64,000 nucleotides of DNA from Paenibacillus spongiae (GTDB taxonomy: Bacteria > Bacillota > Bacilli > Paenibacillales > Paenibacillaceae), in NCBI RefSeq assembly GCF_024734895.1, contig NZ_CP091430.1:4916501-4980500 (forward strand). Reading direction: 5' to 3'. Positions 1 through 8,364 of the stretch are shown here, in pieces. Made by a program: the position numbers and the translations under genes. The notes below the pieces were generated by a model that was given only the letters and a program-made list of their open reading frames with translations, ran no database searches and was not told where the DNA came from. Each line of letters opens with the position of its first letter. Position 1 is the stretch's first letter.

Positions 1-393
1 GATGATCGGCGCCGATTGTGATCGAATTGGCGCGGGCAACTTGGCCGCTGGTGAGGGCGATGCGATTCTTACCTCGATTATCGTAAAGGAAATACTATAA
101 CCATCGGCAACCGAGTACGTATGCGAAGTCGTTAGGTCTTTGATTAACCCGGTAATAGCAGTCCGTCCCACGTATTTGATGATACGTCCGGTATCCGAAG
201 AATTTCGTAGATAAGAAAGCACTTTCCCGGCATCAGGACCCACAACAAACCCGCTAATACCTACCGTCCTGGCTTTTCGCTGAACATGGTCCGTTATGTT
301 GATACCTTTTTCGACCGGCTGCTCTGTAATGTCGACCGCAAAGTTAGGGGTTTCAGTTTCGGCCAGCAAGTAATGCCCATCTAATGTTGCCAT
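1..393 (-). CDS. phage tail or baseplate protein, 5' part only
   Basis: The gene reads leftward off the window edge, so only about 131 codons are present. Its ATG (393-391) overlaps the tape-measure stop by one base (TAATG), which suggests translational coupling. The product begins MATLDGHYLLAETETPNF and stays open to the edge, with no signal peptide or membrane segment. I recognise no domain in the visible part. Its place directly after the tape-measure gene in a contractile-tail module suggests a tail-tip, LysM-type or baseplate component; that is inference from position only. Confidence 0.7.
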   Translation of the reverse strand, partial: MATLDGHYLLAETETPNFAVDITEQPVEKGINITDHVQRKARTVGISGFVVGPDAGKVLSYLRNSSDTGRIIKYVGRTAITGLIKDLTTSHTYSVADGYSISFTIIEVRIASPSPAAKLPAPIRSQSAPII

Positions 394-2723
394 TACTCCA
401 CCCCCTGAACATTAAGAATACGGCCAGCGCTCTCAAAGATCGCTTGTACTTGACGTTTGACTTCGGCCGCAATGATTTGAGCATTTTTAATTGCCGCCGA
501 ATCACCGCCGCCGCTGCCGCTTGCATCTACCTGAATATTGATGATTACGGGACTCTGACCCGCAGTGCCGCTATATCTCGCAGGCGCAGCCGCAGCAGGT
601 GCTGCCGGTGACTGCTCGGGATAACGCGGTCTATTGAGTAATGCTTCAAGCTTGGATAGTGGTAACACGGCCTCACTTTCCGCGCCCTCACCGATCATCG
701 CAAGTGTTGGACCCGTCGCAATCCCGCCTGTCGCGAGCATCGGAATGTTCGGGATACTAATCCCAAACTCTTGGCCGCCTGCCCACTCCGGCATTTTGAT
801 GTTAATCTTGTTAAGACCATCGATTAATTTGTTGATGCCGCTGATGATGACATTGATGAACCCGGTAAAGCCGCCTTTGATATTATCCCACAAGCCGCTA
901 AACCAATCTTTTATGCCGCCGAAGGCTGTCTTTATTGCCGATACAGCTAACGTAAAGATTTCGCCAAACCATGTTCCTACCGCAGCAAACACCGATTTGA
1001 TATTTTCCCAGATAACGCTAAACCAGGATACAATGACACCGAAAGCTGTCTTAATTGCTGATCCGGCTGCACGAAAGATAGTTGCATAAAAGGACACAAC
1101 CATCATAAAAACAGCCTTAATGCCCTCCCATATTCCCGCAAACCAGGAAACAATGGATGACCAAGCAGATTTAATGCCTGCAGCTGCCTCACTAAATCGC
1201 TGACTAAACCATGCGCCGATTTGGCCAAATACATCCTTGGTCCAATTCCAAAACCTTCCCATCACTGCTTTTACGGTATCCCAGTTACGGATTAGTAGCA
1301 CGATTCCGGCGATTACAGCGGCGATCCCGACTGCGATCCAAGTCATCGGGTTAGCCAGCATGGCAACATTGAGTCCTATCTGCGCTGCGGTTGCAAGCAG
1401 CGTCCCTGCCCGATATGCCTTATAGAGTTTGGTTACCGTTCCTATGATCGTCATTGCTGCAAAAGCAGTCCTAAGGCCAACAACCGCAGCACCTATAGCC
1501 AGAACGGTATTGGTGATCGCATCCCAGTTAGAGGCAATGAAGTCGTAAACCTCCCGCGCCTTTTCTGCAATCAGCGTTAATGCACTGCCGATTGTATCCC
1601 CGATTGATTGCCCAAGAGCTACAATTTGCGGTTTGTGGTTAGATATCCACTGAGCAAACTGGGTCAAATAAGGAAGCAACTTTTCGCCGATCGGGATCAG
1701 TAAACCAACCTCGATTTGACGTCTAAACATTGCAAAAGCTTCGCCGGGCTTGTCGAATTTGATTTTGTTCAGTTCCGCAAGAGTGGCGCCTGTCGATTCA
1801 AATTGACTCGTCGCTTTTCCCATGCTTGCAACAACGGTCGCTTCAAGGTCCTCGAACTGAGTCCCCATTAAGGCAACGCCAATCTGATTTTTCAATACTG
1901 GATCTTCGACATCAGTGATCATTTGAAGGATTTGACTAAATGCGGCCTTGGCTGCAGGCCCGCCGCTAGCAAAGGTTTGCATCATGGCATCAGCGTTTAG
2001 TCCAAGCATCTCAAACGCCTCGACACTCGATTTACTTCCGTCTTTGGCCCGGATGTTAAACTCTTTTACAGCATCACCAACCTTATCCAGCTGAAAAACA
2101 CCCTCAGACGATCCAGCGGCAAAAACATCGAACATTTCCTCTGCCGTAAATCCAAGGGATTTGAATTGGTTGGCATACTCATTTGCTGAGTCCATCAACT
2201 CACCCGATTTATCAAGTCCCTTCTGGGCTCCTTGGGCAAGGAGATCATACGCCTGCTCTGAGGTTATCCCAAACTGACGCATCATGGTGTCAACCGACTT
2301 AATAGACTCGGGCACTTCAAACCCAAATTGATCACGTAATAATATAGCGCTTCGCGTTGTCTCCTCCAGCTCAGTTCCCGTTTGGCTGGTCACTTGCTGA
2401 ACGGTAGAGATTGCACTCCCCAAGTCCTGCCAATCTGCTCCGAAATTCTGAGCATACAGATTTTGGGCGACCTCCTTAGTGGCCTCCATCTGCTCTGCAG
2501 TCGCCCCGGTAGCGCTTTGGACATCAGCCATTGATTTTTCGAAGTGATTCGCAGCTGAAAGAGCTGCCGTTCCAATGCCAACTGCTGCTGTTGTCGCTGC
2601 TAGTCCGAGGCCGACCACACTTTTTGTTAACGTCGTAATTTCACTGTCCGCCGCATCAAGACCGCGTGTGTCAACCTTAAATCCCACGGCATACATAAGG
2701 TTGCTAATAACCCCGCCTGCCAC
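393..2723 (-). CDS. phage tail tape measure protein
   Basis: This 776-residue protein sets tail length during assembly and sits in the tail lumen. Residues about 40-330 resemble the TP901-type tape-measure core. Residues about 400-480 are strongly hydrophobic. Residues about 490-650 contain repeated Trp/Phe-rich units of the pattern IKxAF-WF-IW-NIK, typical of tape measures. The C-terminus has an Ala/Pro-rich stretch before the last domain. The start is a GTG at 2723 preceded by a GAGGGGGTGG ribosome site. It follows the tail-chaperone pair, the conserved order in tailed phages. It is the longest gene of the visible phage. Confidence 0.92.
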   Translation of the reverse strand: MAGGVISNLMYAVGFKVDTRGLDAADSEITTLTKSVVGLGLAATTAAVGIGTAALSAANHFEKSMADVQSATGATAEQMEATKEVAQNLYAQNFGADWQDLGSAISTVQQVTSQTGTELEETTRSAILLRDQFGFEVPESIKSVDTMMRQFGITSEQAYDLLAQGAQKGLDKSGELMDSANEYANQFKSLGFTAEEMFDVFAAGSSEGVFQLDKVGDAVKEFNIRAKDGSKSSVEAFEMLGLNADAMMQTFASGGPAAKAAFSQILQMITDVEDPVLKNQIGVALMGTQFEDLEATVVASMGKATSQFESTGATLAELNKIKFDKPGEAFAMFRRQIEVGLLIPIGEKLLPYLTQFAQWISNHKPQIVALGQSIGDTIGSALTLIAEKAREVYDFIASNWDAITNTVLAIGAAVVGLRTAFAAMTIIGTVTKLYKAYRAGTLLATAAQIGLNVAMLANPMTWIAVGIAAVIAGIVLLIRNWDTVKAVMGRFWNWTKDVFGQIGAWFSQRFSEAAAGIKSAWSSIVSWFAGIWEGIKAVFMMVVSFYATIFRAAGSAIKTAFGVIVSWFSVIWENIKSVFAAVGTWFGEIFTLAVSAIKTAFGGIKDWFSGLWDNIKGGFTGFINVIISGINKLIDGLNKINIKMPEWAGGQEFGISIPNIPMLATGGIATGPTLAMIGEGAESEAVLPLSKLEALLNRPRYPEQSPAAPAAAAPARYSGTAGQSPVIINIQVDASGSGGGDSAAIKNAQIIAAEVKRQVQAIFESAGRILNVQGVE

Positions 2724-2767
2724 TCATGCCACCCCCTCAGCAGCAAGAAAGACGCCCAAAAGGGCGC

Positions 2768-2965
2768 CTATTTTTGTTTTTCCTTCTTTTTTTGCTGGTC
2801 GATGTAGATGTCCAGGGCAGCATTAGCCTCTGCAATGTCGTCATCGTCCATAAGATCAAGATCACTGTACGTAATCGACATATCACTGAGCAGCAATCGC
2901 CATACCGGCCAATTTCGTTGCGCCCGGTCCTTAGCTTCTCGTTTGCTGATCGTCATCAGCGTCAT
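2768..2965 (-). CDS. tail assembly chaperone, second reading frame
   Basis: A 65-residue charged protein (begins MTLMTISKREAK, ends in a Lys/Glu/Gln-rich tail) that overlaps the end of the preceding chaperone gene in a different frame. In many tailed phages the equivalent frame is reached by ribosomal frameshifting, giving a long chaperone (lambda gpGT type). Here the frame is offset +1 (equivalent to -2) from its neighbour and is open back to a TAG at 2992-2990. Independent starts are also possible: an AAGGA stretch lies before both the ATG at 2965 and the in-frame ATG at 2956. Identity rests on position between the tube and tape-measure genes. Confidence 0.6.
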   Translation of the reverse strand: MTLMTISKREAKDRAQRNWPVWRLLLSDMSITYSDLDLMDDDDIAEANAALDIYIDQQKKKEKQK

Positions 2966-3245
2966 CTTCCTTTTGTTCTTCTGGATCGTCTACCCCAGTA
3001 ACAAAATAGTAGGCTTTATTGGCCAATTCCATCATTTCGACATACGAATCAAAGCTTTCGATCGTGACCTTCGGCTCCACGATGACAAGCTTAAACATCT
3101 CGTCGCATACCTTCTCTTCAGATGGAATACCATGTTTGTTTTTAACGCGATCATTAATCTTGGTCACGGTACGAACGCCCGGATGTTGAGCGATATAGCT
3201 CTTGCCGTTTTTAGTTTGAATCGTTTTTTGTTTGAAAGTTGCCAC
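2931..3245 (-). CDS. phage tail assembly chaperone
   Basis: A 104-residue acidic protein between the tail tube and tape-measure genes, where tailed phages place the gpG-type chaperone that coats the tape measure before tube polymerisation. Its C-terminus is very acidic (EEQKEDDADDD) and runs through the overlap with the next frame. No catalytic motif is visible. It starts with an ATG 24 bases after the tube gene, within the same leftward operon. Function is inferred from order, size and composition. Confidence 0.7.
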   Translation of the reverse strand: MATFKQKTIQTKNGKSYIAQHPGVRTVTKINDRVKNKHGIPSEEKVCDEMFKLVIVEPKVTIESFDSYVEMMELANKAYYFVTGVDDPEEQKEDDADDDQQTRS

Positions 3246-3269
3246 TATATATCAGTCCTTTTCGTTTTT

Positions 3270-3668
3270 TTAATCGAATCGAATGTCCATGCACTGGAAT
3301 TCGTATTCCCTGTCTTCCGCTTCATTGCCATAAGCCCGGGGGGCCGGTTTTTTGATGAAAGCCTCCGTTACGGTTACAGACTCTTTTGGCGGGCCGGCAT
3401 TGATCACGGAGATCGGTACAAGCTCGCCTGTATTAGCCAGCCGATCCAAATAGGCTACTTGCGGACTGGTCTGCAGCAGCGTAACGGAAATCGTACCGAG
3501 TGGATTATTCACCTTCGTACGCACGGTATCGCCTTGAGCACCGACTTTAACCTCCCAGTTGTCTTCGTCCTTCTCGATTTCGACCATACTATCAGCAAAG
3601 CCGGTCAAGTATACGCCTCCCACCGTGACCGTGACCGCTTTCGCATCGAATGTTGTTGCTTGTGACAT
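3270..3668 (-). CDS. phage tail tube protein (DUF3277-like)
   Basis: A 132-residue protein that forms the inner tube of a contractile tail. It resembles the DUF3277 group, which directly follows DUF3383-type sheath genes, as here. It is rich in beta-strand patterns: an AKAVTVTVGGVYLTG start, then E-K-D-E-D-N-W-E-V-K-V-G-A-Q-G-D, the polar strand pattern common in tube proteins. Its start lies 12 bases after the sheath stop. Sheath followed by tube indicates a myovirus-type particle. Confidence 0.82.
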   Translation of the reverse strand: MSQATTFDAKAVTVTVGGVYLTGFADSMVEIEKDEDNWEVKVGAQGDTVRTKVNNPLGTISVTLLQTSPQVAYLDRLANTGELVPISVINAGPPKESVTVTEAFIKKPAPRAYGNEAEDREYEFQCMDIRFD

Positions 3669-3680
3669 CAGATAGCCTCC

Positions 3681-4676
3681 TTACAGCCTGATTTGGCCGC
3701 GAATTTTCGTTTCGTGAATTGCACCGGCCAGCTCAAACCAAAATTCTCCGTCATTATACTTCCGGGCTGCTCGATCTGCTGGATCAACCTCGGCGCGGGG
3801 CTTGAACGTCGTCCCCAATAACGGTAAACCATCTGCATCTGCTGCAATAATGCCCTGGTTAAATGACCGCTGCAGCACCGTCTGCACAACACTTTCGATT
3901 TGTGCGATGCCTGTATCATCATAAGGAACCTTCGGCGATGAATTGAGAAGCTTCTGGACGCCAAACTCAATCGAAAATTTGACATAATCCTTTGCATGGA
4001 TGATATCGATGTACTCGCCCGACAGCGTTTTGCCCTCACTGGTCACGTTATCTCCAGCCTTGGTGACATACGTATTAGCGCCTGTAGTATGAATTGCGAG
4101 TAATTCGGTATTCGAGATTTCCAGCGGCGCGATACCGTTCAACGGTTTAAACTTCCAAGTCACACTGCCGACCGGTGCCGATCCAGCACGACCAATCCAA
4201 GCAGCTTCCGGGTAATTCGCGATATTCGTATGATAAATCACCGTTGTCCGGCTATATCCAGCCCCACGGAGAACCCCGACATCCACCAAATCAGATGACC
4301 GTATGAAAAATTCCCGGCTGTTATCCTGCTCCACGGCCGCTGCGATCTCACCAACATCATCAATGTCTGACGTAGTTGAAATTAAAAAATACCAATCCTT
4401 CGTGAATGCCTCGGTCAAGGCCTCCGAGAGTGACTGCTCCGTTCGACGGCACATAATCGCGATTTCTGCCGGAGAATCATCCCCCTGGTTAAGCAGTGCA
4501 AATGCCGCCTTGTATTCCTCCGTTGTCTCCGCATAATCCGTCTTGACGCCTTCCAGATCGGCATAGGTTTTATAGGCAGCTCCTGTTGTGCTCGCCCCCA
4601 AAATTAAAGGCTTGCCAAATCCAAGTCTTGGTGTTGGCCGAGCCATATCAATAATGACCGTTACATCTTTAGCCAT
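3681..4676 (-). CDS. phage contractile tail sheath protein (DUF3383-like)
   Basis: This 331-residue protein would polymerise around the tail tube and contract during DNA injection. It matches the DUF3383 sheath family in length and layout: an N-terminal beta region (KPLILGASTTGAAYKTY), a central domain with the conserved-looking DWYFLISTTSD segment, and a C-terminal strand domain ending in FELAGAIHETKIRGQI. Its start overlaps the preceding neck gene by 8 bases. A sheath gene shows that the phage has a contractile tail. Confidence 0.86.
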   Translation of the reverse strand: MAKDVTVIIDMARPTPRLGFGKPLILGASTTGAAYKTYADLEGVKTDYAETTEEYKAAFALLNQGDDSPAEIAIMCRRTEQSLSEALTEAFTKDWYFLISTTSDIDDVGEIAAAVEQDNSREFFIRSSDLVDVGVLRGAGYSRTTVIYHTNIANYPEAAWIGRAGSAPVGSVTWKFKPLNGIAPLEISNTELLAIHTTGANTYVTKAGDNVTSEGKTLSGEYIDIIHAKDYVKFSIEFGVQKLLNSSPKVPYDDTGIAQIESVVQTVLQRSFNQGIIAADADGLPLLGTTFKPRAEVDPADRAARKYNDGEFWFELAGAIHETKIRGQIRL

Positions 4677-5160
4677 TAATCGGGTCCACTCCTTTTAAAT
4701 TAACTTCATCGATGGACTGCAGTTCCTGGTCGATAATATTCGTCGTCCGACAATCAATCTCAAACCCATTACGGCGTTCCCATTCGTCACCAATCTGTAA
4801 ATCATTGTTTTGAGTCTGGCCGACCTCAACCACCACCACGCCTGCAGCATCTTTTAAGAGCCAGTGGCCGTCAGTCAAAAACCAGTCACGTGCGCGGTTG
4901 GCCTGATTGACGCTTTCCAATCGGCTAAGAGCATAACTTTGAAACGAGACACTAAGCGGAACGGTACCGAAATAAATGATCCGGTCACCCACTACCTTGC
5001 TCGCCATATGCCCTACGATGCTGCCCTCATCTGTGAAGCTGTAGGTCATAAACGGATACGGCGGTACTTCGCCTTTTCCGTCAATCTCAATGACCGGCAC
5101 ACCAAGATGTTCGGATAGCCCTTCAATCATTACCTCACGGATCAACTCAAACTGGATCAT
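4669..5160 (-). CDS. phage neck/tail terminator protein (LIC_12616-like)
   Basis: A 163-residue protein immediately before the sheath gene, where the tail-terminator or neck protein that caps the tail end is encoded. It begins MIQFELIREVMIEGLSEHLG and has a P-Y-P-F-M-T-Y motif and a strand-helix arrangement (LSVSFQSYALSRLESVNQAN) typical of this family. It overlaps the upstream gene by 14 bases and the sheath gene by 8. Assignment is by family resemblance plus order. Confidence 0.75.
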   Translation of the reverse strand: MIQFELIREVMIEGLSEHLGVPVIEIDGKGEVPPYPFMTYSFTDEGSIVGHMASKVVGDRIIYFGTVPLSVSFQSYALSRLESVNQANRARDWFLTDGHWLLKDAAGVVVVEVGQTQNNDLQIGDEWERRNGFEIDCRTTNIIDQELQSIDEVNLKGVDPING

Positions 5161-5503
5161 GTGTGCTCACTCGTTTCATTCTGTACTCGCTCACATCACT
5201 ATAGGCCGTCCAGTTATGATCCATGTCAATGGTGTACTGTCGGCCTTGATGCTCGATGATATCTCCGTCTTTATGCGGATAGACTGTAATCAGCATGCGG
5301 TCATCCTCATGGTAACGCCCGCCTTCTATCTGCATCAGCCGGTCGCCCAAGGGCTGTACCGAGCCACGTAAAGCGGTGCGGATAGCCTCGGGCGGATGAT
5401 ATACACCAACAGAATCATAATGACCCTTGCCATGACGAATAAGCGTATACGGGACCTCGTACTTACGCAAAATGCGCTGAAACCTGAAGCGCAAGCCTAT
5501 CAT
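5147..5503 (-). CDS. phage head-closure (stopper) protein, probable
   Basis: A small basic protein of 118 residues between the gp10-like and tail-terminator genes, the usual slot for the head-closure or stopper protein joining head to tail. Its C-terminal part (GDIIEHQGRQYTID) has the short beta-barrel pattern seen in stopper proteins. It overlaps both neighbours by a few bases. I do not recognise the family with certainty, so the role comes mainly from position and size. Confidence 0.6.
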   Translation of the reverse strand: MIGLRFRFQRILRKYEVPYTLIRHGKGHYDSVGVYHPPEAIRTALRGSVQPLGDRLMQIEGGRYHEDDRMLITVYPHKDGDIIEHQGRQYTIDMDHNWTAYSDVSEYRMKRVSTHDPV

Positions 5504-5973
5504 CTCCCTTTGCTTACGATGGTAAATGACAAAGCATTTCTTAGCTCCTGATCGGCTATCAACAGTTTTTTGCTTGCTTTACGGCGGGCATAGACCGGGG
5601 ATAACCCTGGCTGTTTGATCCTGTCAAAGTTTTTCTTCATCCGATCTAACCCAAGTTCGCCAATTTTCTCAAATAAGGACGGACCCGCTCGCTGGCCAAG
5701 AGCTATTTCAGTTACTGCTTTGCGAACGAGTTTTCCTATGGCCACTTGCGCTTTCTTTTTGCCACTGCCAATAAACGACCGCGCCGGTATTTTGAGTTTG
5801 ACGCTGCCGTATTCATGTACACCAGCAATGGTTGCAAGATCTTTATCACCTTGCATGCCGATAAGGACCTCTTTCTGCTTCAATGGCAGCAATCGGTTAA
5901 TCAAGTCCATAGGATCCATGTCTTGCGTAACCTCTACATTTGCCTTCCGATTTCGCGTCCTTTTCCTTGCCAT
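5500..5973 (-). CDS. phage virion morphogenesis / gp10-like neck protein
   Basis: A basic protein of about 157 residues resembling Mu gpG-like and HK97 gp10-like virion proteins. It contains IAGVHEYGSVKLKIPARSFIG, the G-x-H-E-y-G...iPARpF pattern of this group. The ATG at 5973 is preferred to an in-frame ATG at 5994: it has an AGGTGGGTG ribosome site and starts one base after the connector gene ends at 5975. It probably helps complete the head or neck. It overlaps the next gene by 4 bases. Confidence 0.75.
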   Translation of the reverse strand: MARKRTRNRKANVEVTQDMDPMDLINRLLPLKQKEVLIGMQGDKDLATIAGVHEYGSVKLKIPARSFIGSGKKKAQVAIGKLVRKAVTEIALGQRAGPSLFEKIGELGLDRMKKNFDRIKQPGLSPVYARRKASKKLLIADQELRNALSFTIVSKGR

Positions 5974-5974
5974 T

Positions 5975-6523
5975 TCACACCCACCTGCCCACATAAGGCG
6001 AAATCAGTGCAACAACGGGCGCAGGTAATCGCCCTCCTAGATCATCATCAATATAAGTTACATTGATGTTGCCTACCCGCTCCGACTTTATGCCAGGATC
6101 TCGTTGAAGCATCTGGACATATAGCAGACAAGCCAGCTCTAATGGCTCCGGCAACGTGCGCGGCTCTTCATTCGTTGCATCGCCCGGCAGTACATACCCG
6201 CCGATATAACTCACTTTGATGTTATGCTCACCAGTCGGCCAGCCGTTGGCACAGTAAATCCTGCCGTCGTCCAGGATCTCATATTCCCAAGCGTTTGAGA
6301 ATTCGGTTATGCTATGGACCGGATAATTACGCAAGTTGATATATTTGGACGTTTCATAACCGCTGACCCGCTCCGTGTAAAGCTGCTTTTTAAAACTTCG
6401 CTTGCAATAGTTCTCAATGGCAGCTGAAGCTGCCGCAATATCCAGCTCTAGCCTATCGTCTTGACTCGGATCATACAGCTCTTTTGGTAAGACCCTTTTT
6501 AGACGCTCAAGATTGGTCAGCAT
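5975..6523 (-). CDS. phage head-tail connector protein (gp6-like)
   Basis: A 182-residue protein of the HK97 gp6 / head-tail adaptor type. The N-terminal helix region (LERLKRVLPKELYDPSQDD) and the short motif AAIENYCKRSF are characteristic: adaptor proteins begin with a helical bundle in which an A-x-IE-y-t-gR-f-like stretch follows the first helix. It would form the ring under the portal. It lies directly after the major capsid gene in the same operon, the usual order. Confidence 0.8.
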   Translation of the reverse strand: MLTNLERLKRVLPKELYDPSQDDRLELDIAAASAAIENYCKRSFKKQLYTERVSGYETSKYINLRNYPVHSITEFSNAWEYEILDDGRIYCANGWPTGEHNIKVSYIGGYVLPGDATNEEPRTLPEPLELACLLYVQMLQRDPGIKSERVGNINVTYIDDDLGGRLPAPVVALISPYVGRWV

Positions 6524-6547
6524 GTCATCACTCCAGGACCTTCAAAA

Positions 6548-7711
6548 TTACACGATCGTTAACTCACCGTAAACAACAGCTTCCATGTCAAACTCTCGAA
6601 CGTCCTCGCGCTGAATCGCACGAACATCTGTGGAGTTACGCGCAAACGATTTTCCGCCGACATTTGTAGAAGCGATGGAATACTGCTGACGGTCAAACAA
6701 TACAATGGCTTCTTTCAGATCACCGATGATAAGGGGAGCCTTTTTCTCCGTTGTTCCGGTGCTTGGCAACCATTTATTGCTGATGACCACAACCGGTTTG
6801 CCATAAAGCAGTTTTTGTGTCGGCTGCGTAGGATTCGGCTGGAGCAAAGCCTTTCCTTCCGTATCCTTTTGCTGGTCCAAAAAGTTAAATCCGTCCTGAT
6901 TAGTCAAGATAATAGCGCCAAGGCTGATAGCTGGATCAAGCTCCACATTCAGCACTTGCTTGATATCGTCCAGTCCGTCGATAGGCACCTTCGTCTTTGT
7001 ATCCAGCAATGCCAAAATCAACTTATTCCGGGTTACGGTGGATTTTTTAGCGATCCAAGTCGAGATATAATTCATCAAATTCTGATCGGTATCCGCCAGT
7101 AATGTGTTGCTAATCGGCAAAATGCCGCCCCGGTCCTTAATGGCGTAGCTAATGGATGCAAATTTGGGGTTGTCCATCTCATCCAGATCCGTCAGTTCCG
7201 TTATATCGGTGAATGGTGTAATGTCCGCATTTTTCTCGATTACGCGGGACCCGGATCGTGTCGAAACAGGTTCCACCGTGACATACGGTTCAAGCGAAAC
7301 AAATTGTCGTTTCTTCTCAAGGATCATGGTGCTGATGTCCTGCGGGACGATCAACCCGCCGTCTTCACCCACGCCGCCTTGCATGCCGGCACGTACTTCT
7401 TCAATCGCTTCATCAATTAATGCCCGCTCTTCTGCGTTCAGCGTCTTGTTGCGCAGCTCCTTTAAAAAGGCGCTCCGATATTGAGCAGATTTGTCTTGCT
7501 TGTCTTCCCGCTGCTCTGGCTCAGCCGGTGTCGTCTGCCCTGGCGTATCGGTTGCCCGGATTTCAGCAAGCAGATCAATTTGATTACGAAGCGTTTGAGC
7601 AGCTTCCTTGGCTGTTCTTGCTTCATCAAGTTTCCCCTCACCAGCAAGGCTGCGAGCCTCTTCCAATTTCTTAGCCAGCTGCTGGCGTAATTCGCGTTCT
7701 TTTTCATCCAT
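6548..7711 (-). CDS. phage major capsid protein (HK97 fold)
   Basis: A protein of about 387 residues. The first 60 are a charged coiled-coil, rich in Glu, Lys, Arg and Ala, that corresponds to the scaffolding delta domain removed by the prohead protease. The remainder follows the HK97 capsid pattern: a GGLIVPQDIS entry, a long mixed domain, then a PVVVISNKWLP segment and a C-terminal FDREDVREFD-like strand. The ATG at 7711 (MDEKER) is chosen over one at 7741 because GGAGG lies 8 bases before it. The protease gene is immediately upstream. Confidence 0.92.
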   Translation of the reverse strand: MDEKERELRQQLAKKLEEARSLAGEGKLDEARTAKEAAQTLRNQIDLLAEIRATDTPGQTTPAEPEQREDKQDKSAQYRSAFLKELRNKTLNAEERALIDEAIEEVRAGMQGGVGEDGGLIVPQDISTMILEKKRQFVSLEPYVTVEPVSTRSGSRVIEKNADITPFTDITELTDLDEMDNPKFASISYAIKDRGGILPISNTLLADTDQNLMNYISTWIAKKSTVTRNKLILALLDTKTKVPIDGLDDIKQVLNVELDPAISLGAIILTNQDGFNFLDQQKDTEGKALLQPNPTQPTQKLLYGKPVVVISNKWLPSTGTTEKKAPLIIGDLKEAIVLFDRQQYSIASTNVGGKSFARNSTDVRAIQREDVREFDMEAVVYGELTIV

Positions 7712-7755
7712 GGTTGGAACCTCCAATAGTTTATTTTGCATAAAAAAACGACTTG

Positions 7756-8364
7756 TTAGCCTTCGATGGCCAACAGGTCGAGTTCGATTAATAATCTTTC
7801 CTTTTCAGCTTTGCGCTGCTCTTTCGTTGTAATTCCCAATCCTTCCAAGCTGCGCTGACTTGCTTCGCTATCTGGATAGGCGGGAAACGGTGTTGGAGAA
7901 ACTTCAAACAAATTTACATCCAACAAGGTGCGTTCATAGACGTCTTCATCTTTCAAGTACTGCCAGGCATCTTGCCGAACTCTGAATCCAAAACTCATAC
8001 CGTCTACATCGCCGCGCTGCACAGACTCATAGGCATCTTTTCCCCAACTATTGTTAGGCAAATCAATTTCAAACCGCAGCCCGCTGTTATCCTCATAGAG
8101 TCGAAGCGTGCTATTTTTCGTAGAACCCAATACAAAATCGCTCCGATGATTCCAGAGTGCCTTAATCGTATTCTCTTGCAAGCTTCGCAGGAACGCCCCT
8201 TTTGCTACACGCTCGTAAAATTCACCCCAAATCAACTGACTTCGCTGGTTAAACTTTACGACATAGCCTGCAATTCCAAGCGATTCCCCTTCGCCTTCCC
8301 CGCTTCTTACCTCAATCGATTCAGCATGCAGATACCGGATTTCCTTTTCGCTCAGATCACTCAC
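7756..8364 (-). CDS. phage prohead protease (U35 family)
   Basis: A 202-residue serine protease of the HK97 prohead maturation family. It cleaves the capsid delta domain and itself during head assembly. The family pattern is visible: an N-terminal strand block (LGIAGYVVKFNQRS), the catalytic His in WNHRSD (H73) and the catalytic Ser in DGMSFGF (S124), followed by NLFEVSPTPFPAYPDS. It lies between portal and capsid genes and overlaps the portal gene by 8 bases. Confidence 0.93.
   Translation of the reverse strand: MSDLSEKEIRYLHAESIEVRSGEGEGESLGIAGYVVKFNQRSQLIWGEFYERVAKGAFLRSLQENTIKALWNHRSDFVLGSTKNSTLRLYEDNSGLRFEIDLPNNSWGKDAYESVQRGDVDGMSFGFRVRQDAWQYLKDEDVYERTLLDVNLFEVSPTPFPAYPDSEASQRSLEGLGITTKEQRKAEKERLLIELDLLAIEG

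Noticed and set aside
2808-3665. 285-codon plus-strand frame opposite the tail tube and chaperone genes
   Set aside because: Antisense to clear phage tail genes; no ribosome site and an unlikely composition.
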